From Dactylonectria macrodidyma (Eukaryota > Ascomycota > Sordariomycetes > Hypocreales > Nectriaceae): a stretch of DNA of 64,000 nucleotides. Made by a program: the position numbers and the translations under genes. Position 1 is the first letter of the stretch. Every line of letters starts with the position of its first letter. Location of the stretch: NCBI GenBank assembly GCA_020744425.1, contig JAGMUV010000001.1, forward strand, positions 6,696,001 to 6,760,000, in the 5' to 3' direction. Under the pieces are notes generated by a model that searched no databases, had not been told where the DNA came from, and saw nothing but the letters and a program-made list of their open reading frames with translations. This document shows positions 1 through 10,967 of the stretch, in pieces.

Positions 1-1283
1 ATCTTATTATTCTCATTGCGGAGAGATGAGTTGTTTTGGCCGCGGGCTGCGCTGTCAAGCCTCAGCGCGTCTCAAGAACAGGCTCCATCCCTGCTCCCTT
101 GGCCACAACAGAGAGCTGGGCAGTCCAGGTTGATGAGGGTTGACGATAATTGATGTGGACCCATGCAAGGCATCGGAGCGGAACGATTGATGGATGAGAT
201 TGTGATCTAAATATACTGCTGCGTTGCACTTGATCATTTGAACGAGGCGAGTGCCATTGCTTTTTGAGTTGGCGATGGACTTTAGCGGCAACTCAGAAGT
301 GCCTTTGTTGCGCGAATGGAAGTGATATTCCGGTCTGATATGATGAGTATCGCATGGGTTGCCAGAGTCCGCATGATTATTCCCTTGTTTAATAACCTCG
401 AGTAATAATGCAGACAGCTTCAACCTCCCGATGTCTGATTGGGTCGGCTCTTTCTACGCGAGAGAGCCTGATGGGGTTGGAGCCAGGCTGAGACTAGCCA
501 ATGAAGCTGCACATTCTGTCCTGTACCCCAGACCAGGAGAATAACCCCAGATCGGGTGAATAACCCTCGATTCGGAGGATGTGGCCAAAACGAGCGAAAT
601 CAGACGTTCCAAACGGAGTTGCCTTGACTTTTTAAGTTAGCTACTCTCAATTCGTGACAAAAATCCGCTGTTGGATGGCATTTGCGACGTCATTGCGTGC
701 CGATCAAGCCGACCGAGATGAATGCAGGGTCCTGATGTCATTGCCGAGGTTTGTGATTTATTAACCCAAATAAGTCGTAGCGGAGATGGGGAAATACGTA
801 AATGTCGTTATTGGCGAGAACGGCGCTTCCCGGCGGGTCGAGGCCTCAAGGCCAGACCGATACGAGTTGAGACGTCTATTATGGGATTTGTAGTTTGTGA
901 TGGAACGGGATTAGCGGTGCCGATGAGCCGTCGGTCGTTCCCGTGATGCTTTTGGTGCTGGAAAAACTGAAGATCCAGACTCGCCTAACTACTACGTAGT
1001 ATGGAGAATACGAGAAGAACTGGAGATCGTGACGTTCCACGTCCGTCACAGAACAGCCAAACACGAGGTTCCCCGCTAACGATCGACAAAGGGGCAACTA
1101 AACCTCCAATCGACGTAACCGAAAGCTAGTGATGCTACAATCATTCTAATACAAAAAGACGAGGCATCACCACTTGTCAAACCATCATCCACCAATCCAA
1201 CAACCAAACAATATCTCAATCTCACCTCATCAGCTTTTTACCAAACCACAACAAAACAACCCTTTTTCACAACCATCACCAAA
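1..1283. other. intergenic, no supported gene
   Basis: No reading frame here looks coding; the longest (minus strand, up to position 423) lacks an ATG and resembles nothing I recognise. The stretch upstream of the secreted-protein gene carries a perfect 12-bp palindrome (TACTACGTAGTA, 990-1001) and CCCCAG/ATAACCC-rich sequence around 530-570. The last ~150 bases are AC-rich and CAA-rich, which is typical of a fungal 5' leader. Confidence 0.6.
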
Positions 1284-1779
1284 ATGAAGTTCTTCACCGC
1301 CGCCATCCTCTCCGCTGTTGCCGTTTCGGCCAGCCCCGTCGCTGTCGCTGCCGACCCTGTCTTCACCGTCTCTAGCTTCAGCGCCGGCTGCATCCCCCAC
1401 AGCACTCAGTGCCTGTAAGTTCCCCACAACTTTCTCTCGATCAAGACTCTTCCTAACTAACATGTCTTTTAGCTACTCCTTTGGAGTCCTCCAGCCCGGA
1501 ACCATGGAGAAGACCCCCGTCAAGTGCGAGGCCTTGGTCACCGCCAACACCGACGGTACCTTGCCCAACGTCAAGCACGGCAAGTGCAAGGAGTCTTCGC
1601 GCCTCTTTAGCGTCACCCGCGGCGCCAAGGGCCTGTACCTCAAGGTCTGGCAGCCCATCACTCCTGCAAGCAACCAGTCTGGCAAGCACCTTCTAGCCAA
1701 GAAGGACCTCGTCATTTCCAACAAGCCCAACGCTGTTGTCCAGAGCTACAAGGGCCCCAAGAAGTTCAGCCTTTACTAG
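1284..1779 (+). CDS. small secreted four-cysteine protein (Alt a 1/AA1-like or Hrip-type candidate)
   Basis: Two exons, 1284-1414 and 1473-1779, with a 58-nt intron (GTAAGT donor, CTAACTAAC branch region, TTTTAG acceptor), give 145 aa. Residues 1-18 form a signal peptide (MKFFTAAILSAVAVSASP), so the product should be secreted. The mature chain has only four cysteines, at 36, 43, 62 and 82, consistent with two disulfides in a small beta-rich apoplastic protein. The spacing and the C-rich N-terminal half recall AA1-like/Alt a 1 or 'hypersensitive response-inducing' proteins; that assignment is from memory of the family pattern and is tentative. The start follows an AC-rich leader, and splicing keeps one open frame to TAG. 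It could be an effector or elicitor, but no function can be read from the sequence. Confidence 0.8.
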
Positions 1780-2073
1780 ACTTTGGGTTGAGGAGACTTG
1801 GGATTAGATTTATAGACGGGTTGTACATACATAGCCTCATACCATAATGACACGGGTTCTTTCAGTTCTACATACATAAACTAGCAAAAAGATTCTTTCA
1901 TTAATGCAATATCATTAGTGGCTACTATCAAGAACAATTCGCAATTTGAGGCCAACCTCGCGAGAGTTGCCAAACCCGTCACGTGACGTCCTCGCTGCGC
2001 GTTTAACCAATCCGAAATTTTGCAATTTGGAACAGGCCACTTCCACCAACCTCCCAGTTTACACATATCAACG

Positions 2074-3324
2074 ATGAAATCATCACGCCATGAATTTGAT
2101 CCGAACGGTGACGTGGAATTGGTTCTCAAGAGCCCTAATACACAGGAGCTCATACCACTAATGGCCTTCTGGCAACTATTAAGGATTGAAAGGAAGTGTA
2201 TGAGCTCGGGACTGGAGTCTTGGCTTCCGCCCAACCAACCCAAAAAAACCCAACCGGTGGCTGTTGCTCAGCGAGGAGCGGCAGCATCAGTTCTAGGGCC
2301 GACGCCTCCAGTTCCAGGAGCGGCTACTCCAAGTCCAACAAAGAAGACCGCCACCGCCACCGCCCTGCCAGAGAAGCTTATCGAGGGTACGAATGTGCCA
2401 CCCGTTGAGATTCGGATGCAGCTTTCGTCGAGACATCTCATCCTTGCGTCGCCCTTCTTTCGAAAAATGCTCGGCGGGCCATGGCAGGAAGGCACATCAG
2501 GATCCGTAAAGCTCCGCGAGATAACTGCGAGCGGCTGGGATGAAGAGGCTCTCGTCATCGTGCTAGACGCCATCCACGGCCACCATCGAGACGTGCCAAA
2601 GTCATTAGACTTGGAGACACTAGCCAAAATTGCCGTCATTGTCGATTACTATGGTTGTACAGAGGCAATGGAACCCTACGTTCGCCCATGGATTCTAGAC
2701 GAACATAAAACCCTCACTCAGTTCTGTGGACCCGATTGCCTCCTCTGGCTGTGCGTGTCATGGGTGTTCTCGCAACCTCGGATCTTTGAGGCAATGTCAG
2801 AACTCATCGTGAAACATACCGAAGGCCCAATTGACGTGCCCAATCTTCCCATTGGGGAAATCCTCGGTCAGTGCATCTTCATCTTCCTCGCGACAAGACA
2901 GTAGCTCACACTCAACACAGAGGAAATCGAGGCAAAAAGGATAGATCTCATTGATCAAATATTAGCAGATCTCGAGATCCATTGTGATAAGCTTCATTGC
3001 GAAAAGGCGGGTTGTCGCTGGGAATGTTCAACTATGCTCCTGGGTTCGATAATGAAGGGAAGGCATACGCTCGCTAAACTGCAACCCCCTGTTACACGGC
3101 CGTATCACGGCACTGGCCACAGCTTGGAAAGGGTGCTCAGTATAGTTGCGGGATTCCGAGAGCCCATGTGGAGTACCTTCGACGAACAGCTTCTGCGGAA
3201 AACCCCGCACAATTGTTCTGTAAGGACCTTACTACAACCGTCCATACAGAAGTTTCAGGAAGGAATGAGAGGTTTAAACCTTGAGGATTTTGGGCGTACA
3301 GGTGTATCAGACGGCGGTCCGTAG
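2074..3324 (+). CDS. BTB/POZ-domain protein
   Basis: Exons 2074-2866 and 2921-3324 are separated by a 54-nt intron (donor GTCAGT, acceptor ACACAG). The intron removes an in-frame TAG at 2902-2904 and joins two halves in the same frame, giving about 398 aa. The protein opens with the acidic 'DPNGDVELVLK' strand. A proline/threonine-rich insert (about residues 60-110) follows, then the BTB core (QLSSRHLILASPFFRKML, then DAIHGHHRDVP and IVDYYGCTEAM). The C-terminal half has the CRWECSTMLLGSIMKG and GLNLEDF blocks seen in large fungal BTB families. BTB domains mediate dimerisation and often Cullin-3 binding, but the target of this paralogue group is unknown. I chose the ATG at 2074 because an earlier in-frame codon at 2020 precedes any family similarity. 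An extra intron near 2196 cannot be excluded. Confidence 0.8.
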
Positions 3325-3327
3325 GTC

Positions 3328-3464
3328 TTCAGACTAGGGACTTCCAAGTTGCTGTCCGCACGATCAAGGGCGAGTTGCGTCTTTCACGAAATAAAAAAAA
3401 ACTGTTTTCTTCACATTTTAAGTATTTCAAAACCCAATACTTTCACAGGTTTCAGACTAGGGAC
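3328..3464. repeat. 14-bp direct repeats bracketing a dispersed repeat copy
   Basis: The 14-mer TTCAGACTAGGGAC occurs at 3328-3341 and again at 3451-3464. Between them lies one copy of an 89-bp repeat (3351-3439). The block starts four bases after the BTB gene's stop codon. It could be an insertion flanked by duplicated target sequence, or two halves of a local duplication. Confidence 0.65.
3351..3439 (+). repeat. dispersed 89-bp repeat, copy A
   Basis: About 75 of 89 positions match, without gaps, a second copy at 37618-37706 in the same orientation. Shared blocks include ATCAAGGGCGAGTT, GTTTTCTTCACAT and CCCAATA. Many differences are C/T or G/A transitions. No coding capacity. It is probably a decayed transposon end or a MITE-like family; two copies are too few to define its boundaries. 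Confidence 0.75.
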
Positions 3465-3512
3465 AAGTCCTCGACATGACTAATAAGGATTGCATCTTCG
3501 GCCGAGTTCTTC

Positions 3513-3758
3513 TCAACTCAAACTAAATGACTTTAAACCCCTCCAGTCGTCGTTCATTCCACTCTCAGTGAAACACGGATCGTCCTCCAGAAGCTCTCCG
3601 TGCACTGATCCTTGAACGAAACATTCTCCAATCAGCTGGAAAGAATCGTAAGTGGAACGGGGCATAAATGGTACATCTGCTCCCTCAATAATACACTTTA
3701 CGTGGCTTGGAACCGTATTGATTGAGCCAAGACCGATCCAATCGTTGCTTGTCGACAA
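3513..3758 (-). pseudogene. heterokaryon-incompatibility (HET) protein, C-terminal remnant
   Basis: The minus-strand frame encodes about 80 residues with the pattern GLGSINTVPSH..IIEGADVPF...FQLIGECFVQGSVHGEL. This is the usual tail of HET-domain proteins: the final barrel-like segment with 'GD.V....G...PFVLR....Y.LIGE.YVHGIM.GE'. The catalytic-type HET domain itself (about 150 residues, normally far upstream) is absent. No open frame continues upstream beyond 3948. I read it as the 3' end of a lost HET gene. The family triggers cell death on fusion of incompatible hyphae; this fragment should be inert. Confidence 0.65.
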
Positions 3759-5525
3759 TGCACTCCGACCTTAACAGCACGCACAATATGACATTCTCGC
3801 CAGGCTTTTCGTTTTCTGAAGTGTACTTCCCTCCCACCGAAAGATCTTGACCTGTTCCTCGGTCCCACGTTTTGTATCTAAGGTTATACTCGTCTTCGAT
3901 ATGGAAACTTGGTTTGTCAAATAAGGATATCGTCGACCTTGCCAACAAGCATCACCAAACCCCACGACCTTACCCTATTCCATCAAACCGACGAGGTCGA
4001 TAATCTCTTTAATTGAGACTCACGCCATGTCAACAAAAAAAAAACTACTGAGACTGATCGTGACGGGGAGTTCATCATAGGCCTGAGCCAGTCGTTCAAG
4101 ACTATCGTGCTATCTGGCACCAGGTATGCCTCTATTCTGTGCTAAAATATCGTGTGTTGTTGCTCTCCTGCACCGTGGTAAGCGAAAGAATAGCTGGAGG
4201 TTTTAGAGGGAACAGCTGAAGGGAATATCTTGAAAAAAAATAAGAAATCTCGAATTCTTTGCTTGGGTGCCTGCGTTGCTCTTTCAAGTGCATCTGAGGC
4301 AAAGCCGATGATTACATGTAGATACTGGAGCGAAGCGGGGACCAGTGACATCCATTTAGTGCAGCTGCAGGGTCAAGCCCGCTTTCTGGCCGAGCCAATG
4401 TAGTATCTCGGTAAGGCAACCGATCTAGGGTCTTAGGTGTTTCATCATTCACAGTCACCCTTTAATTTCGTAGTAACACATTTCTTAACTGGTGCTGAAA
4501 GAATCTCGTGAATAACCCGGTTGAGCGACTGTCTAGGCACGGCGTTACCAGGACACTCCAGGTGAGAATACTACAGGGCATTGAAGTGCCATTTACGAGC
4601 TTTGTGCTCTAGTCTATGGCCTCGGTCTAAGCGCCTGTTTTGCCCGTTGAATATGGGTAACAGGAACAACATAATATTAGACTGCCCGAATACGGACTTA
4701 ACTTAAGGTTAATCCTGCCGAAGCCTGGCGACTCTTACGATGGGGGCCAGCTCGTAGCCTTAAATGAAAGCCCTCAAAGAACAAAACCATACAACAGGCC
4801 ACGGAGAAGCTCGAACCGGCAATTTGGGAAAGAGGGGAGGGGGAAAGGGGGGATAATTACGATAAATGCTCACAAACAGAGGCCTCACTCGGACTAGAGA
4901 ATGTGTCCGAGCCGATTATGGCGTCGAGGTTCCGTTTTTGGACCCTCCGTCAGAGGAAATTAAGGTGTAAGCTAGGAAAATCCACCACTAAACGCGTCCA
5001 AGCACGGAAACACAACCGACCGATTGGGAGGGAAATAATTATCCCGATGTCCCAAACAGGCCAGTTCCATGGCGGCATTTGTCTTTGGACATTTAAGGGG
5101 TGCATTCAATTGGGATTTGGATGCGGTGCGTATCGGTGATGATTGGCGAGCAAAATCATTGTCGTGGTACTGTCGAAGGCGTATAAGTATCTGTAGAAAA
5201 CTCCAATATGGCTATGTCAATGGATTTTGTAAGACATATTTCATTGATGACGATGGTTTGGGATTCGGAAAAACCAAGTCGAAAGATTGGATCGTTTCAA
5301 CCAGCAGCAAAGGCCAGAACAAGCTGCTGGGACACGAAACAGGGAACAGTGGGGCCTCTCGTATTGCAATGTCTACCAGTTCATCCCGTCTTGACATTAC
5401 TCCGGCCCTGCCAAGCCAAACGACTCCAAGTAGTATAAGAAAAGCCAAGTCTCCGCAGAAGATATCCAAGACGTCTACCAGGAGCTCACTGCCGTACCCG
5501 CTCACCTGCAGATATCTCTCCAAAA
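3759..5525. other. intergenic, no supported gene
   Basis: About 1.8 kb between the HET remnant and the PL9 gene. Short frames (for example 4142-4351 minus, 4903-5139 plus) have no recognisable domain and coding-unlike composition. A TATAAG-like element at 5434-5440 lies about 90 bases upstream of the PL9 ATG and may be its TATA box. Confidence 0.5.
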
Positions 5526-6807
5526 ATGCCTGCCATGAAATCCACACTTGCCATCCTGCTCGCCGCAGTGAGCGGTGCAGTGAGCAAGGACATCTACGTC
5601 TCGCCTACTGGCACAGGCTCTGGAACTCTCGCTGCGCCTTATGGATCTATTCAATCAGCCGTCAATGCTGCGGCTGCTGGCGACACCATCTACCTCCGCG
5701 CCGGCACATATGCGCCGTCATCCAACATCCAGTTCGCCAAGAGCGGCACCAGGACGTCGCCCATCACGGTGAAGCCTTATAACAAGGAGAAGGTTATCAT
5801 CGATGGAGAGAACATGGCTGGGTATGGGAATGTTCCATGGAACTAGTTCTGAAGCATCTGGCTGACTGTCGATAGCACCCCCAAGGCTTTGGATGAGGCT
5901 CTCCCTAACAAGGAGCGAGGCATCTTTCACATCCAGGACGCCAACTATTGGGCTTTCTACGATCTGGAGTACGTCCAAAGCCCAAACCTTATCTCCTGTT
6001 TCAAAGACTAACTGAAGTAATAGGCTCATCAATGGACCTTACGGCATCTATGCTCGTGACGCTTCCCACAACTACTATAAGGGCCTCTCCACCCACCACA
6101 ACTATGAGACTGGCTTCCAGCTTGAGGGTGCCTCATCCAACAACACGGTTGAAAACCTCGACTCGTACCGCAACCGTGACCCCCGCAAGAACGGAGAGAG
6201 CGCCGACGGCTTCGCTTGCAAATCGGGCTCGGGAGAAGGCAACGTCCTACGCAACGCTAGGCTCTACGAGAACGTCGACGACGGGCTGGATCTCTTCATG
6301 TTTGGATCGCCTATCACTCTCGAGGAGGTCTACGCTTGGGGCAACGGTGTTAACCGCTGGGGCTTCTCTCCTTTTGAAGGTGACGGCAACGGCTTCAAGC
6401 TGGGCATCACCAACAACCCTCCCGCCAACCACATTGTGCGCAACTGCATTGCCTTTAGCAACCTAAAGAAGGGCTTCATCGACAACGGCAACCCTGGATC
6501 CCTCACTTTCACCCGCAACACGGCCTGGAAGAACGGCGACGTCGGTTTCAACATGCGCAGCTCTTCGTCGTCCATGAAGGGCAACATCGCTGTCTCCAAC
6601 ACGGGCAGCCAGGTTTCCCTCGTCAGCACTGTGTCGGCTTCGGGTAACTCGTGGAACTCTGGTAGCTGGAGCGACTCGTCTTTCAAGAGCACCGATGCTG
6701 CCACGCTGAAGGGATCGCGCGGCTCCGATGGACGAGTTAAGGCGAGCGATTTCTTGATTCCTAGCTCTGGCGCCGCCATTGGAGCCACCACTCAGGCCAA
6801 GATCTAG
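5526..6807 (+). CDS. PL9 pectate lyase, secreted
   Basis: Exons 5526-5821, 5876-5968 and 6024-6807 give 390 aa; the introns are 54 and 55 nt. A signal peptide (about residues 4-20, ending ..AVSGAVSK) precedes DIYVSPTGTGSGTLAAPYGSIQSAV, the opening of bacterial and fungal PL9 beta-helix lyases. In family 9 (structure known for Dickeya Pel9A) calcium is held by an Asp cluster and the catalytic base is a lysine. Here the equivalents appear to be D191 (SADGFACK), D215/D216/D219 (NVDDGLDLF) and K255 (NGFKLG). All are kept, so the enzyme should be active, cleaving polygalacturonate by beta-elimination outside the cell. The second in-frame Met (codon 4) may be the real start, since it gives a tighter signal peptide. 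Confidence 0.92.
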
Positions 6808-7263
6808 ATTCGAAGTGCGAGATCTACGGCTAGTTAAAGATTTCAATTGTACATAGCTTTGATTGAACATATGTATATACACTTGGTGATAGAAGATCAG
6901 TCAGTGTCAATAACTACGATTGCCCGATGCTCCCTTAGCTTTAGTAAGGGGTCAACAGCGCTAATCCTGACGAATGAGGTGCCAAATATCCCAAACTAGT
7001 TGAAGCGGCTGAAGCCACACCAAGAAGTATTGGCCCTTAGACAGTACATGGCACCATACTGAAAAAGAAAATACGCCACCTAATCCAATTGAAACTCTCG
7101 AGTTTGTTACCCCGCTTCTTATCAGCTGACACGGCTGAGACCAGGAGTTGTCTCAGAAATGTGGTCGATTGGAATCCGATTTGGGTTTCTCACGATCTCA
7201 TCCCAGCGCCCGTCTCCATGGCGGCGGTTCATTCTCTTGGCATCAATCGGTTGATTAGAAGCA

Positions 7264-10200
7264 ATGTTGAGCGTTGATCACTCCGAATATCTCACAGACC
7301 CGGTCCGAGACTCTAGACTGCAAGCTTCATTCCGCAGCGATGGACGGAACCGGTACACCGTTCACACGCACACCATTTCTCATCGGACAAGACCTCGCCG
7401 TGAAGTATGGATGCACAAGAAGGATTTAGGCCAAGGTGGCTTCGGCTTCATTCAGCTGCAGGCCAAAGACGCGACGGAACGAAGCGCAGCCGAATTCCGA
7501 GTCATCAAGAGCGTGAGGGTTTCGGATGGTGATTTGGCTGTGAAGCGGGCACTTTATGTCCGTGAGCTTGAGGCTATGGTCAAATTTTCTCATCAAAAGG
7601 TAAGACTTGTGTTGATAAGATGGCCAAGTCAGCATGTTGATGACCCAATGTTCAGTACACCGACTTCTTCGTTACTTTCTATGGCTGGTACGATAGCCCC
7701 GGCTGGATACATATAGCCATGGAGTACTGCGAGCTTGGTGATTTTCAGAGCTATCTTGCAAGTGCCCAGCTGTGCCCAGATGGCCGATTGCCGGAAGACC
7801 AAGTTCAGGACATTACGTCGCAGGTTTTAGACGCGTTGTGTCTTATGCATGGCGAAAATTTTGCCCACCGAGACCTCAAGCCAGCGGTATGCCACCTTTG
7901 CCAGACCAGGATGTGCAATTCAGCAGCTCGGACTGACGATCATGTTAGAATATCCTCATCAAGAAGCAGCCGCCGGACCCGTGGTGGATCAAACTATGCG
8001 ACCTTGGTCTTAGCAAACGAATCGAGGACACAGCCTCTACCGCAATCCGCGGCACCCCTGGCTTTATGCCTCCAGAAATCCTGGGCTACAGTGGGAACCC
8101 GAAAGCGGTGGATGCCTGTCTAGGAGACATGTGGTGCTTGGGTGAGCTTGTCTTCCAGACTCTTACCGGCCAGGCGACCTTTGGCAATTACGCTGAGCTT
8201 GGAAAGTATTGCAGTGGCGTGGTATCTTTCCCCAGCCAGCCTCTGAGAGACGTTAAATCGAGCGAATCCGCTATCAAATTCGTCACTGCAGTCATGCAAT
8301 ATAAGCCGTCAGAGAGGCTCTCAGCTCAGAATGCTCGAGGTCATGCATGGATGGAGACAGAGTCAACATCGCAAACGAGCGAGGAGTTCAGTCAAACCCT
8401 AGTGGAGGATCCCGAGTGGTCCATGGATACTCCATTCTGGCCACGATCCGACGACGTGTCCCTGGCAAGCGCTGAGTGGACAGAGACAGTCACGGTTATG
8501 CCTCATTCCTTGATATCCACTCAAACAACAGAACGAGGCTCCAAACCAAAACTCCCAAAACTTGAAGCTGTACCACAGGCAAGCGCTGAGTGGACAGAGA
8601 CAATCGAAGTGATCCCCAAATCCTCGACATCCACTCAAAAGACCGCACAAGAACCCAAGCCACGATTCGCAGCTGCACCACAAGCCAGCGGCGAGTGGAC
8701 AGAAACGATCGAGATAAGCTCTCAACATTCGACATCCATTCAAGCGACTGCACAGCAAACCAAACCCACTGTTCCCTCCTCTGAGACCCCGGTACCGTTA
8801 GTGGATCATTTAGACGATGAAGCCGGCCAAGCGAAGAGTGCCCAGTTCGCCGATAAGCTAAATCACTCGTTGGCCTCTGTGAGCATGCCTTACGCGGGCA
8901 TTCGATGTCCTCCAAACTCACCAGTGACGTTTGGCCAAAAGAAAGAAGAGTCTTCTAAAGACATTGCCGCCAAGGAGTTAGCAAAGATTCTCAAGTTTGC
9001 ACAAGATGCCTTCAACAACAGAAAGTATAAGGAAGCAGAATCTCTTTGCCGGGATGGTATCAAGACTCACGAAGCCACTCTGGGCCAAGAAAGTCCCGCT
9101 CTTCTTCAACTCCGATCGTTTCTCGGATCTTGTCTTGTTTTCCAAAAACGTTACGAAGAAGGAGAACAATTACTTTACACCGTCTTGGAGATCCAGCAGA
9201 GAGTTTCGGGCAAGGAAGATCTTTTGGCGGTCATGACAATATCAACAATCGCTACATCTCAATTTTACCAACACCGATACAAAGAATCAGAAAAAATGTA
9301 CGAGGCGCTTTTTGAGATGAGACAGCGACTTCAAGGCTTCGACAATAACGATACGCTTGTAGTGCTTTACTGTCTTGGGGAATCAATCCGTTTCCAAGAT
9401 CGCTTCCAGGAAGCGGAGGTCATTCATCGCAAAGCCTACGAGGCGAGGAAGCGGGTGTTTGGCGCCACGCACGCACACGCCATTGAGTCTCGCTGGGCCT
9501 TGGGCGAGCTATGTCGATTGCAGGATCGAAATGACGAAGCGGAGGAGATTCACCAAGAGGCCGCCAAGATTTCGGGGCGGATTCTGGGCAAAGATCATCC
9601 TCAGACGCTGCAATGTCTGTATTCCGTTGGTGATGTGCTACGTGCGCAGAAAAAGCTCAAAGAGGCAGAACAGGTATATCGTGATGTCTTTGACACCCGA
9701 GAACGGCTTCTCGGCGCCGGGGACCTTTTAACGCTGATTGTTCTGTCCCGTATTGCATACACACTCGAGCTTCAGGATCAGGATGTTGAGGCTGAAAAGA
9801 TTTACCGCAAAGTGGCAGTCACGGGAGCCAAGGCTCTAGGCGCAGAAACTGACGAAGTGCTACAATTTCGACACGATCTTGCTAGGAATCTCTTCATACT
9901 TAGCAAATATGATGAGGCCGAGGCACTTTGTCAAGAGGTGTTAGAGTCCCGTGAGAAGGTTCTGGGCAAAGAGCATTCTGATACTCTCCTTTCTCTGCAT
10001 CTGCTTGGGGACATATACTTGTACGAGGAACGGTTCAAAGAGTCTGAAGAAATCCATCGACAAGTACTGCAGATTAGAGAAAGGGTCAAAGGCAGAACCG
10101 ATGTCGACACGCTGAACAGCCTGAAAAGACTTGCAACAACACTGTCGAGACAGGAGAAGCACCTAAAAGCCGAGCAGCTGGCCCGAGACAGTGTTAAGCG

Positions 10201-10549
10201 ACACCAAGAGGCATTTGGCGTAGATGATCCAAGGACGCTTGATCAAATCGACTTTCTTGCCAGGATACTATGGGACCAGAAACGGTATCAGGAAGCCGAG
10301 ACGTTCTATCGAGACTGTCTTGCGGGAAAAAGGCGAGTTCTGGGCAGGAAGGACAAGTCAACCATCTTAACGATGCGCTATTTGGGCACCATACTGTGCG
10401 ACAAGAAGGAATACAAGGAGGGAATTCAGCTTCTTCGGCAAGCTGCATCTTTTACCGAAACCACGCTGGGGGCTGACTTTTGGCTTACGACGAATACCAA
10501 GGAACTTATCGCTCAAGGCCGGGCACTGAGTGGTGTTTTTAATGTATGA
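7264..10549 (+). CDS. protein kinase-TPR fusion protein
   Basis: Exons 7264-7599, 7656-7886 and 7949-10549 (introns 56 and 62 nt) give 1,055 aa. The kinase domain spans about residues 50-330: glycine loop DLGQGGFG (54-61), VIK lysine K82, catalytic HRDLKPAN (183-190), DLG (207-209) in place of DFG, and MPPE (229-232). Core catalytic residues are present, so it is probably an active Ser/Thr kinase. Residues about 360-465 hold three degenerate ~35-38-residue repeats built on A-S-A-E-W-T-E-T-I. From about residue 530 to the end run roughly twelve 42-residue TPRs of the kinesin-light-chain/TPR_12 type (Y-x-E-A-E..., ...LG..H..TL). There is no NACHT or NB-ARC module between kinase and repeats. The TPRs probably bind a partner or ligand that steers the kinase; the substrate is unknown. 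The ATG follows an in-frame upstream region without family similarity. Confidence 0.88.
8465..8790 (+). repeat. three tandem degenerate repeats in the kinase-TPR linker
   Basis: A 24-nt segment beginning GCAAGCGCTGAGTGGACAGA is identical at 8465-8488 and 8579-8602, and is diverged at about 8684. Spacings of about 114 and 105 nt keep the reading frame. Each unit encodes A-S-A/G-E-W-T-E-T-hydrophobic, then a Ser/Thr/Gln-rich tail ending in a K-P pair. Conserved Trp/Glu/Thr with variable tails suggests a repeated binding or assembly motif. Confidence 0.75.
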
Positions 10550-10967
10550 TAGAAGCTCATTGGTTAGCGAGATGACGGAACACGAAAATCTAGCTTTTGT
10601 TTGTTTAATCTCAACACACCTGACAGTTGTGATTGGGGCGTAGTCGTTATTCAAGTCTGCAAATCTGGTACCCAGTTTCTCAGGTTCTGTACCGCCAGTC
10701 ATGGCACGCCATTGCCTCTTTACATAGCGAGCTAATACTATAGTGTCACCAAGTAATTGTTCACGAACGACGATAGCCACACCTGAGGCTATCATTAGGT
10801 TAGTTATGTCAAGCATTTCTCGGTGTTCGATATGCTCCACCTTGCTGTTTGTCACTGCTAGGTAACGGTTTTCCCATCAATTACAGGAACCGCTTGCTTA
10901 ACCAACTGTAGTGTATCTTGGAATGTGAAAACGTATCGATCAAAGATTGCGTAACTAAAGGCTTGTC
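10550..10967. other. convergent intergenic spacer
   Basis: 418 bp between the stop codons of the kinase-TPR and permease genes. A minus-strand frame across it overlaps the kinase-TPR coding end and is a shadow. No structured terminator is evident. Confidence 0.5.

Noticed and set aside
55..423. 122-codon minus-strand frame at the left end
   Set aside because: No ATG, no recognisable domain, composition unlike neighbouring genes.
4903..5782. Plus-strand frames upstream of and overlapping the PL9 gene
   Set aside because: Overlap the PL9 signal-peptide exon out of frame and show no domain.
8399..9731. Long frames opposite or out of frame within the kinase-TPR gene
   Set aside because: Shadows of a GC-balanced repeat-rich coding exon; no independent similarity.
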